From: Verrucomicrobiales bacterium
GTDB taxonomy: Bacteria; Verrucomicrobiota; Verrucomicrobiia; Limisphaerales; UBA1096
DNA: 6,058 bases
NCBI GenBank assembly: GCA_028817635.1
Contig: JAPPPH010000460.1
Location: 7,233-13,290 of the forward strand
Direction of reading: 5' to 3'
Part shown: one piece after another, positions 1-6,001 of the stretch
Layout: every line of letters begins with the position of its first letter
Numbering within the stretch: position 1 is the stretch's first letter
The notes under the pieces: model-generated
Seen by the model: the letters and a program-made list of their open reading frames with translations, nothing else
What the model was told of the DNA's origin: nothing
Databases searched by the model: none
Made by a program: the position numbers and the translations under genes

Positions 1-494
1 GTTATCCGTTCCGCGAAGGGCTCTCGACCGGCATCCTAAACGTGCAGTTCACGCCCAAGGGCCGATTGCTAGCCGGCGGAACCAACCGCGGCTGGCCGGT
101 GCGCGGTATCAAACCGTTTGCACTGGAGCGGCTCGACTGGACCGGCAAGATGCCCTTCGAGATCAAGCGCATCCATATCACGCCCGACGGTTTCAAGATT
201 TTGTTTACCAAACCGGTCGACGCCAAGGCCGGAAATGATCCCAAGAGTTACAAGGTCACCACCTTCACGCATATTTACCACGGCGGCTACGGTGGTCCGG
301 AAGTCGATCAAACCACGCCCACCGTGCAGCGGGCCGAACTGGCTGCTGATGGTCTCAGCGCGCGCATCACCCTTAGCGAACTCAAGCGCGGGCATGTCTA
401 CGAGTTTGATCTTGAGTCCCTACGTGATCGGTCGGAAGGCGCACTCCTCCACCGCCAAGCCTATTACACGGTTAACGAGATCCCGACTGATTAG
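1..494 (+). CDS. Secreted beta-propeller dehydrogenase-like protein, C-terminal part (partial)
   Basis: The frame is open from the left edge (first full codon at position 3) to the TAG at 492-494, giving 163 visible residues. The true start lies outside the window; the GTG at 42 is internal, because the family-like residues 'YPFREGLSTGIL' precede it. The segment 'GGTNRGWPVRG' followed by 'LDWTGKMPFEIKRI' resembles the end of the sugar-dehydrogenase-like (PQQ/NHL type) beta-propeller in large secreted PVC-group proteins that often also carry c-type cytochrome or plastocyanin-like domains. A beta-sandwich-like tail follows ('TPDGFKILFTKPVD', then 'GHVYEFDLESLRD', ending 'AYYTVNEIP'), as is usual after the propeller. 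These proteins are thought to act in the periplasm or at the cell surface in carbohydrate oxidation, but substrates are mostly unknown. The gene converges on the LURP-one-like gene, with 13 bp between stop codons. The family assignment is by recall of motifs; the catalytic part is not visible. Confidence 0.75.
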   Translation, partial: YPFREGLSTGILNVQFTPKGRLLAGGTNRGWPVRGIKPFALERLDWTGKMPFEIKRIHITPDGFKILFTKPVDAKAGNDPKSYKVTTFTHIYHGGYGGPEVDQTTPTVQRAELAADGLSARITLSELKRGHVYEFDLESLRDRSEGALLHRQAYYTVNEIPTD

Positions 495-507
495 TTTTGG
501 AGGTCGA

Positions 508-1095
508 TTAGCCTCTCGATTTTTCGAGGAAGATCATCATGAGAAGGCCCATCATGCAGCGAATTTCTTCGCTGCTGTCGACTTCGGATAGCTTGTCGAT
601 CTTGAACAGGCCACCCCAGAAACTGGGTTCCTTTGTGATACGAAACAACTCGGTGCCCCCCTCGGTGGCGATGAGGTAGGAGGGGTTGAATATGTAGTTG
701 CAGACCATGCCGACACCGGGGAGTTGTCCGGCAAGGGCATCCATGACCTTCGCGAACGGCTTTTCTTCCCGGATGGTCGCGTAATGATTTTCCGCTGCAT
801 CATTCAACAGGTACGTTGCCTTCCAGATTGATTTCAAGCCCTCACGCTTGATGGAACCGAAAGACTGTTCATTTTCCGCGACGAAATTGTATGCGGATCT
901 AAAATCGATCACCTTGGTTGCCTTGATTGTGCAGACCCGCTCGGTTTTGGTTTTGTCCTTAAACACTTCAAGTTCCTCTTTTAGCTTGAAGATTTTCTGA
1001 CGGGCGTAGGCGATCGGGGTGTTGCTGGCGTCGGTCAGGGTGGCCTGCTTGGCCAGTGCGATTTTCTTGAAGTCCAATTTGACGGGATATTGCAT
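508..1095 (-). CDS. LURP-one-related / tubby-like (scramblase-fold) protein
   Basis: This 195-residue protein has the pattern of bacterial LURP-one-related (LOR, tubby C-terminal-like) proteins. The N-terminal beta-rich half opens 'MQYPVKLDFKKIALAKQ', followed by 'IAYARQKIFKLKEELEVF' (about residues 28-45), a common early motif. Then come 'KVIDFRSAYNF' (61-71), 'FGSIKREGLKSIWKATY' (79-95) and 'YATIREEKPFAKVMDAL' (105-121). The C-terminus is a hydrophobic helix, 'MMGLLMMIFLEKSRG' (181-195), which in this fold threads through the beta barrel. There is no signal peptide, so it is probably cytoplasmic or membrane-associated. The fold is shared with phospholipid scramblases and plant LURP1, but the bacterial role is not established. 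The ATG at 1095-1093 is supported by a full-length N-terminus. No Shine-Dalgarno sequence precedes it, and a promoter candidate sits immediately upstream. It lies 65 bp downstream of the operon and may be transcribed alone. Confidence 0.85.
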   Translation of the reverse strand: MQYPVKLDFKKIALAKQATLTDASNTPIAYARQKIFKLKEELEVFKDKTKTERVCTIKATKVIDFRSAYNFVAENEQSFGSIKREGLKSIWKATYLLNDAAENHYATIREEKPFAKVMDALAGQLPGVGMVCNYIFNPSYLIATEGGTELFRITKEPSFWGGLFKIDKLSEVDSSEEIRCMMGLLMMIFLEKSRG

Positions 1096-1160
1096 GGCTT
1101 TTTTCTAGAGGCGTTTTTATTTTATGTCAATTAAATAACGTTAATACTTTTCGGGTTGTT
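1096..1160. other. Intergenic gap between PHP protein gene and LURP-one-like gene
   Basis: This 65-bp AT-rich gap follows the stop of the PHP protein gene (minus strand). It holds the promoter candidate described separately and a short AACGTT palindrome inside 'ATTAACGTTATTTAAT'. I see no GC-rich hairpin plus T-run, so there is no clear intrinsic terminator for the upstream operon, and some read-through into the LURP-one-like gene is possible. Confidence 0.5.
1102..1130 (-). promoter_or_regulatory. Putative sigma70-type promoter for the LURP-one-like gene
   Basis: On the minus strand a perfect TTGACA (1130-1125) is followed by a 17-bp spacer and TAGAAA (1107-1102; 4 of 6 to TATAAT). The start codon begins only 6 bp after the -10, so the transcript would be leaderless or nearly so. 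An alternative -10, TAAAAT (1124-1119), would give a leader of roughly 15-20 nt but has no good -35. The block is clearly AT-richer than its surroundings, which supports a promoter here. Confidence 0.5.
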
Positions 1161-3650
1161 TCATTCCGGAAAATGAATTTTCGCGAGTTGCTCAAGTTTT
1201 TGACTGATATCCTTGCCCTCAAAGAACGTCACAATTCCTGTAGCCTCCACGGTTTTCCCCGGGAGGCAATCCGGGAATGCTGGATCCGCATGCACGCAGG
1301 GGACGGGAGGGTTCACCCAGGGTCGATGGAGTGGTTGCCAACCGGTGATGAGCCATCTGTCACCGTCTTCGTCACGGGTGGCAACCATGTTGTCGCGGGT
1401 CACCTTGTTGGCCTTGATGCGTTGGTTAAACCCCGGCATGCCCTTGAGCATGGTACAGACTTGGGCTCGCAAGCCGGTCAGTTTGTTGTCGGTTCCGTTT
1501 CGAATCCAAAGCCTCATTTTAACTAAGTCCACAGAGGATTGGACATGGCTGCCGAACACGATGCCGTTCGGGAGTGTGCGTTCCATCGACAGGCTGCCGT
1601 CTCCGTTTTGAGTCCACTCCAAACGGGGCAGGTTGATTTCTTTTTTGTCCCATACCGTTGGAATGTGGGTGTGTGCCAGATAAGTCAGGCCAAGGTTTGA
1701 CCAGATCGCTTCCGGCACATCAATCACGGCGTAGCTGTGCGGATTCCACGGAGCGAAGACGCTGAACTTGGTTTCGCGTTGGGGTAAAAGGGCGCCATCA
1801 AGAAATCCGATACGCGGATGACGCCCGCCGGGGTAGGGAAGAATCTTGATCGGTTGGGTTTCGGTCCGCTTGGCCAAGCGCTTGGTTTGAATGTTCCACT
1901 GTTCCACTTTTTGCTGAACCTCGCCCGGGCTGAGGCCGGTGGCTTTAGCGGCTTCGTGGTTTGAATACCGGTGGTGCGTGATCATGTTGGTCAGCCAGTT
2001 TTTCAATTCATCATCACGCTTGGCCAGACGCGCGTTTTCATGGTTCGCTTGGCTGGTTTTGAGGTCGCGATAGTGCCGGATCGCACCCTCGTACTCGTCA
2101 ATCGCAGCCTGAGAAACGATTCCCTTGCTGCGGTCGATTTCGGTTTGTACACGTTGGATGAGGTATTCTTTTTCCTCCGGTGAAGACCGTAACGGTTTGC
2201 CCGGAATGACGACATCCCAGCAACTGGTGTGTGCGAAACGGAGTCGTCCACCCGGGCGTTCCTCATAGCATCGGATCGCAATCCAGCCGCTTTTCTCCAT
2301 CTTAAGTTGGGCGGAGTATTCCATGCGAAATGCGCCCTCCGGAGTTTTGTTTGTCTTGCCACGCAACAGGATGACCGGGGAGCCGTTCACGATGATCTCC
2401 GCGAAAGAAACGGGGGTTTCACTGATGATCTCACCGGTGACATGGAGGGTGTCGCCTGTTGTGCCAAGTTCAAAAGTATGCCCAGCCTGCTGGCCATTTA
2501 TTTTCGCGAACAACATGGGGCCGGTGGTGACGAACGAGTTGCCGGCCTTGAGACCGTTCAGCCAGTTTTCATAGCTAAAACCGTTTGGTTGATGGACATA
2601 AACCCGACTGAAACCGGCCGGCACAGGGTGGACGCCGTTGGCTGAGCCCGCGGTGGCAACGAGCGGAAAGCCGGCATTTTTGAGGACGTAAAATTGGCCA
2701 AGCGTGTAGTTGATCCACTCCTCCTCGTTGCCCTGCTTTGCTCCGGCCGGTGGCTGGAGGAAGCCCGGCGTCTGCGAGTTCCATTTCGTGTAGGCAAACT
2801 TGGTGCGCCACATGTGGTTATTGGACAATTCGTAAAGCCGGGCATCAGTCGCATGGGGGAGGATCATCGAGAATTGCCAGTCGAGTTTGTCCATATCGAA
2901 GATTGCTCCCTCAGCTCGGGCTCGCCTGGCCAGCGGCCCCCACGGCGGCACGCCCTCGTCAAACACCGACTTGTGATTCAGGAAAAATAGGGCGCCCAAC
3001 GTGTGTCGCTTGGGGCCGACGGTGAAAATTTCATACTCCGTGTTACGCGGCCATATCACATGAGTCGGATCAATCGTGATGAGCTTATCGGGGATTTCAC
3101 CGCCGATGTTCTTGTCGCCTGATGTCGGCGGTGTGCCTGATTTTGTGACCCAGTAGGTTAACGGCAGCGTGACGTTCAAATCCTCTGCCAACATTGTGTT
3201 GGGCAACTCGTCGAGCGTGCGATGGATGTGTGTGTCTCCGGAAAACCAGCCACGTTCCGCGAGATTGATCCAGCGCCGTAACCTGATGTCGACTTCCACA
3301 TCCGCTTGGCCAAGCGTAACCGATTTCGTTGCGGGGAAGTATTCCTTGCCTCGTTCGACGGTGATCGTGTACTCGCCCTCCGGCAGTTCAGCACGAAAGG
3401 GATGCGCCGAGACGGTCGTGTGTTTTTCGAACGACTCCTTGTGAAACCAATTGGTCTTGTCGTATTGCACGGCCGTCCCGTTTGCCGCCGTTGACCTGAC
3501 AAAAAACCAGTTCCCCCCGGCGTCTGTCAAATAAACCCGCGCCGCCAGCGGCTCGCCCGTATTTGAATCCACGATGCGCCCACGAAACTCAGCGGCGTGC
3601 AATTGAGTGCAAGCGAGGATCGCCAGTAGAGTTGGTTTTAGTGATCTCAT
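1161..3650 (-). CDS. Secreted CehA/McbA-family PHP-type metallohydrolase with extra C-terminal domain
   Basis: The protein has 829 residues from the ATG at 3650-3648. That start gives a clean signal peptide ('MRSLKPTLLAILACTQLHAA', cut near residue 20) and overlaps the glpK stop as ATGA. A start 10 codons upstream would prefix polar residues that spoil the signal. Residues 21-127 look like a carboxypeptidase-regulatory-like beta-sandwich ('GRIVDSNTGEPLAARVYLTD'). Residues 128-380 are the PHP-type core: 'GWFSGDTHIHR' carries the His141-X-His143 metal motif, 'ALFFLNHKSVF' and 'ARLYELSNNHMWR' follow, and 'NSFVTTGPML' (371-380) is characteristic of the CehA/McbA group, named after carbaryl hydrolases. 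The usual 'TDHN' is replaced by 'PLTYW' and the usual 'GSDxH' by 'GSANGVH' (335-341), so the metal site is unusual. A beta domain (about 385-485), a charged helical stretch (490-600) and a distinct domain opening 'ILPYPGGRHPRIGFLDGA' (about 603-829) follow. It is probably exported and the third gene of the operon. Substrate unknown. Confidence 0.82.
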   Translation of the reverse strand: MRSLKPTLLAILACTQLHAAEFRGRIVDSNTGEPLAARVYLTDAGGNWFFVRSTAANGTAVQYDKTNWFHKESFEKHTTVSAHPFRAELPEGEYTITVERGKEYFPATKSVTLGQADVEVDIRLRRWINLAERGWFSGDTHIHRTLDELPNTMLAEDLNVTLPLTYWVTKSGTPPTSGDKNIGGEIPDKLITIDPTHVIWPRNTEYEIFTVGPKRHTLGALFFLNHKSVFDEGVPPWGPLARRARAEGAIFDMDKLDWQFSMILPHATDARLYELSNNHMWRTKFAYTKWNSQTPGFLQPPAGAKQGNEEEWINYTLGQFYVLKNAGFPLVATAGSANGVHPVPAGFSRVYVHQPNGFSYENWLNGLKAGNSFVTTGPMLFAKINGQQAGHTFELGTTGDTLHVTGEIISETPVSFAEIIVNGSPVILLRGKTNKTPEGAFRMEYSAQLKMEKSGWIAIRCYEERPGGRLRFAHTSCWDVVIPGKPLRSSPEEKEYLIQRVQTEIDRSKGIVSQAAIDEYEGAIRHYRDLKTSQANHENARLAKRDDELKNWLTNMITHHRYSNHEAAKATGLSPGEVQQKVEQWNIQTKRLAKRTETQPIKILPYPGGRHPRIGFLDGALLPQRETKFSVFAPWNPHSYAVIDVPEAIWSNLGLTYLAHTHIPTVWDKKEINLPRLEWTQNGDGSLSMERTLPNGIVFGSHVQSSVDLVKMRLWIRNGTDNKLTGLRAQVCTMLKGMPGFNQRIKANKVTRDNMVATRDEDGDRWLITGWQPLHRPWVNPPVPCVHADPAFPDCLPGKTVEATGIVTFFEGKDISQKLEQLAKIHFPE
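1867..1885. repeat. GCTTGGCCAAGC palindrome, copy 1 (extended by GCTTGG)
   Basis: CGCTTGGCCAAGCGCTTGG contains two interlocked palindromes, CGCTTGGCCAAGCG (1867-1880) and CCAAGCGCTTGG (1874-1885). It lies in the PHP protein gene and is read on the minus strand as 'KRLAKR'. The 18 bp at 1868-1885 recur exactly at 5931-5948. Confidence 0.8.
3303..3316. repeat. GCTTGGCCAAGC palindrome, copy 2
   Basis: This is a perfect 14-bp palindrome, CGCTTGGCCAAGCG, also inside the PHP protein gene but in a different reading frame from copy 1, where it encodes 'LGQA'. The frame change argues against protein-level constraint. Confidence 0.8.
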
Positions 3651-5128
3651 GACTGTGCCTGTGCCAGCGCACGTTTCCATTCCTCCAACATGCTATTTCG
3701 TGTGGCCGGTTTCATTGCTGGTTTGAATTGTCTGGCTGCTTTCCATTGGGTGGCGATGTCGCGTTTGTTTTTCCAGACGCCCACGGCCAAGCCTGCAAGA
3801 TACGCCGATCCGAGGGCCGTTGTTTCCGTGATGGTGGGGCGGATGACACGGGTGCCGAGCAGGTCGCTTTGCAGTTGCATCAGGAGATTATTTTCACTGG
3901 CACCGCCGTCTACCCGCAGCTCCCGGAGTGGTAGGGCGGCGTCGGCTGTCATTGACCGGATCACGTCGTTAACCTGAAACGCGATGCCCTCCAGGGCCGC
4001 ACGGGCGATGTGAGCGTCGTTGGTGCCGCGGCTGAGCCCGCTGATGGTGGCCCGAGCGTTGGGGTTCCAGTGTGGTGCGCCCAGACCGGTGAACGCCGGC
4101 ACAAAGTGCACTCCGCCGTTGTCGGGCACGCGCTTGGCCAAGCGCTCGATCTCCGGAGCCGATTTGATCAGGCCAAGTTGATCGCGAAGCCACTGCACCA
4201 CGGCCCCGGCCGTGAACACGCTTCCCTCGAGGGCGTATTCCATTTTGCCGCCGATCTGCCAGGCGACAGTTGTGAGCAGCCGGTTTTTGGATGGCATCGG
4301 CTTGTTGCCGGTGTGCATCAGCAAAAAACAACCGGTTCCGTACGTGCACTTGGCCATGCCACTGCGATGACAACCCTGGCCGAAAAGGGCTGCCTGTTGA
4401 TCTCCAGCTACGCCTGCCACGGGGATGGTGCCGCCAAGGGCGGAAGTCTCTGCGAGCAGTCCGCTCGAGTCGGTGACCTCCGGCATCATGGACCGGGGGA
4501 TGTTGAACAGCTCGAGCAGTCGGTCATCCCATTGGCCGGTGTGGATGTTGAACAGCATCGTGCGGGAGGCGTTCGAGACATCGGTCTTGTGGACACGGCC
4601 TCCGGTCAGATTCCAAATGAGCCATGTGTCAATCGTTCCAAACGCCAACCGCCCCGCGTTCGCCTTGGCACGGGCTCCCTTGGTGCGTTTCAATAGCCAA
4701 TTGATTTTCGTCGCGCTGAAGTAGGCGTCCAATTCGAGACCGGTCAGGCGTCGGATCAGTCGGTCTGCTTTGTCCTTCTTTAGTGCGTCACAAAAGTCGG
4801 CAGTTCGACGATCCTGCCAGACGATGGCGTTGGCGATTGGTTTGCCGGTGGTTCGATCCCAAACGACCGTGGTCTCCCGCTGATTTGTGATGCCAATGGC
4901 TGCGATGTCCGAGGCGGTCAGCTTGGCCTGCCGGAGCGCCTGTTTTGCCGTTGCCAGTTGTGTTTTCCAAATGATCTTCGGGTCGTGTTCTACCCAGCCG
5001 GACCGGGGGAAAATCTGCGGGAATTCCTTTTGCCCAACGGCGACGATGCGACTTTTTGAATCGAACACAATGGCACGCGAACTGGTCGTGCCTTGATCCA
5101 GTGCGAGGATGTATTTCCGCTTGGGCAT
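3647..5128 (-). CDS. glpK: Glycerol kinase
   Basis: This ATP:glycerol 3-phosphotransferase (EC 2.7.1.30) makes sn-glycerol-3-phosphate in the cytoplasm. The 493-residue length is normal for the FGGY family. The N-terminal ATPase-like domain has 'LALDQGTTSSRAIVFD' (8-23) and 'NQRETTVVWDRTTGKP' (82-97). Glycerol-contacting residues by analogy with E. coli are Arg84, Glu85, Trp104, Tyr136 and the catalytic base Asp243 in 'GVAGDQQAALFGQ'. 'TYGTGCFLL' (262-270), 'EGSVFTAGAVVQWLRD' (301-316), the second FGGY signature 'GLSRGTNDAHIARAALEG' (364-381) and 'LRVDGGASENNLLMQ' (404-418) complete the fold. The loop before Asp243 reads 'GGTIPVAG', whereas E. coli has 'GGTRIP', so the Arg that binds fructose-1,6-bisphosphate appears absent. 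The C-terminal IIA-Glc binding segment is not conserved either. The start ATG is 6 bp after the thioredoxin-like gene's stop and in the same frame; the stop overlaps the next gene's ATG. glpF and glpD are not adjacent. Confidence 0.97.
   Translation of the reverse strand: MPKRKYILALDQGTTSSRAIVFDSKSRIVAVGQKEFPQIFPRSGWVEHDPKIIWKTQLATAKQALRQAKLTASDIAAIGITNQRETTVVWDRTTGKPIANAIVWQDRRTADFCDALKKDKADRLIRRLTGLELDAYFSATKINWLLKRTKGARAKANAGRLAFGTIDTWLIWNLTGGRVHKTDVSNASRTMLFNIHTGQWDDRLLELFNIPRSMMPEVTDSSGLLAETSALGGTIPVAGVAGDQQAALFGQGCHRSGMAKCTYGTGCFLLMHTGNKPMPSKNRLLTTVAWQIGGKMEYALEGSVFTAGAVVQWLRDQLGLIKSAPEIERLAKRVPDNGGVHFVPAFTGLGAPHWNPNARATISGLSRGTNDAHIARAALEGIAFQVNDVIRSMTADAALPLRELRVDGGASENNLLMQLQSDLLGTRVIRPTITETTALGSAYLAGLAVGVWKNKRDIATQWKAARQFKPAMKPATRNSMLEEWKRALAQAQS
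4130..4145. repeat. GCTTGGCCAAGC palindrome, copy 3
   Basis: This is the longest perfect form, the 16-bp GCGCTTGGCCAAGCGC. It is inside glpK and encodes 'ERLAKR' (residues about 328-333), a surface-like helix away from the catalytic motifs. Confidence 0.8.
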
Positions 5129-5134
5129 GGTGTG

Positions 5135-5914
5135 TCAGGGAATCTCCTCGGTGCGGTAAAACCGGCGCTTGCGCGAAGGGGTGGCGGTGGTGTCAACGAT
5201 CTCAGCGCTGTCGGTAAGGAGGGTGATTTTCTTTAGTGTGCGCCACTTTTTATCAGGGCCGAGGTCTTCGCTGAACTGCACGCGATAGGTGCGCCCCTGC
5301 ACGCCCTCAATGGTTAACTTGATCACCGTCTCGGCGGCGAGCTTGGTCTTGAACGGCGCCTTTAAAAGTGCCTGCTTGATATTCTTGTATCCCTCCGGCG
5401 ATGTGAGATCCGACGCCCGGTCGCCAAGGAAGGGGAAGTAGTCGGTGAGTTCGCCGCGTTCGTTGTAGATAAAGTAATCGTCCTTCCTGCCTCGGTGTTG
5501 CTTGAAGGCGTTGACTTCTGCCGTGTCCTGAAAAAGAGGGAAACTGCAACGGGAGGTGAACTCGTGCTGATCGCCTTCGCCGGACGTGACGTTTACTGCA
5601 AGAAAATTGACCTGGACGCGGTCAGCCTCGAGGTCTTTTTTGAGTTCCTCCATCTTGGCGACCTGCCGCTGGCAGTAAGGGCACCAAGTGGCGAGCAGGG
5701 CTACCATGGTGACGCGCCCGCGGAATTCGTTCAGCCCGTAGGTCTGATTGTGCTTGGTACTCTTTGGCTGGAAATCAACCAGTTCCCAGCTTGGCCAAGG
5801 GGCGCCGGGGTCGCGCGGGGATAGGGGGTCAGCCCTAAGATTCGATTGGCTGGAGCCGACGAAAGCGAGTAGCGCTGCTGCCAGGAGAATTCGGATGCGA
5901 TTCGGGTTATGCAT
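5135..5914 (-). CDS. Secreted thioredoxin-like (TlpA/AhpC-TSA type) protein with RFYR-type C-terminal module
   Basis: The protein has 259 residues from the ATG at 5914-5912. I chose this start because it gives a basic-hydrophobic export signal ('MHNPNRIRILLAAALLAFVG', cut probably near residue 28). The longer frame from 5986 would place 24 polar residues before it and run over the promoter candidate. Residues about 38-188 are a thioredoxin fold: 'LNEFRGRVTMVALLATWCPYC' spans 61-81, with the redox pair Cys78-Pro-Tyr-Cys81. 'QVNFLAVNVTSGEG' (101-114), 'FPLFQD' (125-130; likely cis-Pro region) and 'DYFIYNERGELTDYF' (146-160, matching the usual 'tflID.dG.i' strand) follow. Residues about 190-259 form a separate beta-rich tail with 'GRTYRVQFSEDL', a Trp ('KKWRTL') and terminal 'RRFYRTEEIP', like a module repeatedly found at the ends of secreted verrucomicrobial proteins. 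It is the first gene of the operon. The likely role is a periplasmic or surface disulfide/thiol oxidoreductase; the partner is unknown. Confidence 0.85.
   Translation of the reverse strand: MHNPNRIRILLAAALLAFVGSSQSNLRADPLSPRDPGAPWPSWELVDFQPKSTKHNQTYGLNEFRGRVTMVALLATWCPYCQRQVAKMEELKKDLEADRVQVNFLAVNVTSGEGDQHEFTSRCSFPLFQDTAEVNAFKQHRGRKDDYFIYNERGELTDYFPFLGDRASDLTSPEGYKNIKQALLKAPFKTKLAAETVIKLTIEGVQGRTYRVQFSEDLGPDKKWRTLKKITLLTDSAEIVDTTATPSRKRRFYRTEEIP
5144..5149 (-). promoter_or_regulatory. Possible ribosome binding site for glpK
   Basis: GAGGAG on the minus strand lies inside the last codons of the upstream gene, 15 nt before the glpK ATG. The spacing is longer than the usual 5-9 nt, so translational coupling to the upstream gene probably helps. 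It is the only recognisable Shine-Dalgarno-like sequence before any start in this window. Confidence 0.4.
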
Positions 5915-5922
5915 GTCGCCGG

Positions 5923-5951
5923 AGCATAAGGCTTGGCCAAGCGCTTGGCAA
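5923..5951 (-). promoter_or_regulatory. Putative sigma70-type promoter of the thioredoxin-like/glpK/PHP operon
   Basis: On the minus strand TTGCCA (5951-5946; 5 of 6 to TTGACA) is followed by a 17-bp spacer and TATGCT (5928-5923; 4 of 6 to TATAAT). The ATG begins 8 nt after the -10, so the message would have almost no leader, as with the LURP-one-like gene. Most of the GCTTGGCCAAGC palindrome occupies the spacer, where a bound protein could block polymerase; that is inference. Confidence 0.45.
5931..5948. repeat. GCTTGGCCAAGC palindrome, copy 4 (intergenic, in promoter spacer)
   Basis: GCTTGGCCAAGCGCTTGG matches 1868-1885 over 18 bp. It lies upstream of the chosen start of the thioredoxin-like gene and overlaps the promoter candidate, so it is probably non-coding. 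Confidence 0.8.
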
Positions 5952-6001
5952 TCTGATGAATGAACTGGTCGCTCCCAGCCGGGCATATTAGCCTGCCGCC
6001 G

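Larger units (their letters stand above)
5915..6001. other. Divergent intergenic region between operon and LOG-family gene
   Basis: This 87-bp region carries the operon promoter candidate and the fourth copy of the palindrome. For the rightward LOG-family gene I see only weak elements: TGAACT (5961-5966), 17 bp, CATATT (5984-5989), which would again leave only a very short leader. No ribosome binding site precedes the ATG at 6002. Confidence 0.45.

Noticed and set aside
515..528. CTCGA-TTTT-TCGAG hairpin between the convergent genes as a terminator
   Set aside because: The stem is only 5 bp, lies inside the last codons of the LURP-one-like gene and has no strong T-run after it on either strand.
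118..591. Plus-strand frame overlapping the left-edge gene
   Set aside because: It has an Arg/Ser/Pro-rich composition typical of an out-of-frame shadow and runs into the end of the opposite gene.
3648..3680. Longer start of the PHP protein at 3680
   Set aside because: It adds ten polar residues before the signal peptide and 34 bp of overlap with glpK; the ATGA-coupled start at 3650 is far more natural.
4010..4696. Long plus-strand open frame (228 codons) opposite glpK
   Set aside because: It is an antisense shadow of a definite glycerol kinase gene and shows no recognisable motif or start signal.
1868..5948. Palindromes as a CRISPR array, transposon ends or phage attachment sites
   Set aside because: Copies are irregularly spaced (about 0.8 to 1.8 kb), lie mostly inside intact genes, and have no target duplications, transposase or integrase nearby.
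5912..5986. Longer start of the thioredoxin-like protein at 5986
   Set aside because: The 24 extra residues are polar, precede a clear signal peptide, and would leave only 15 bp for two divergent promoters. The region is better explained as promoter and repeat.
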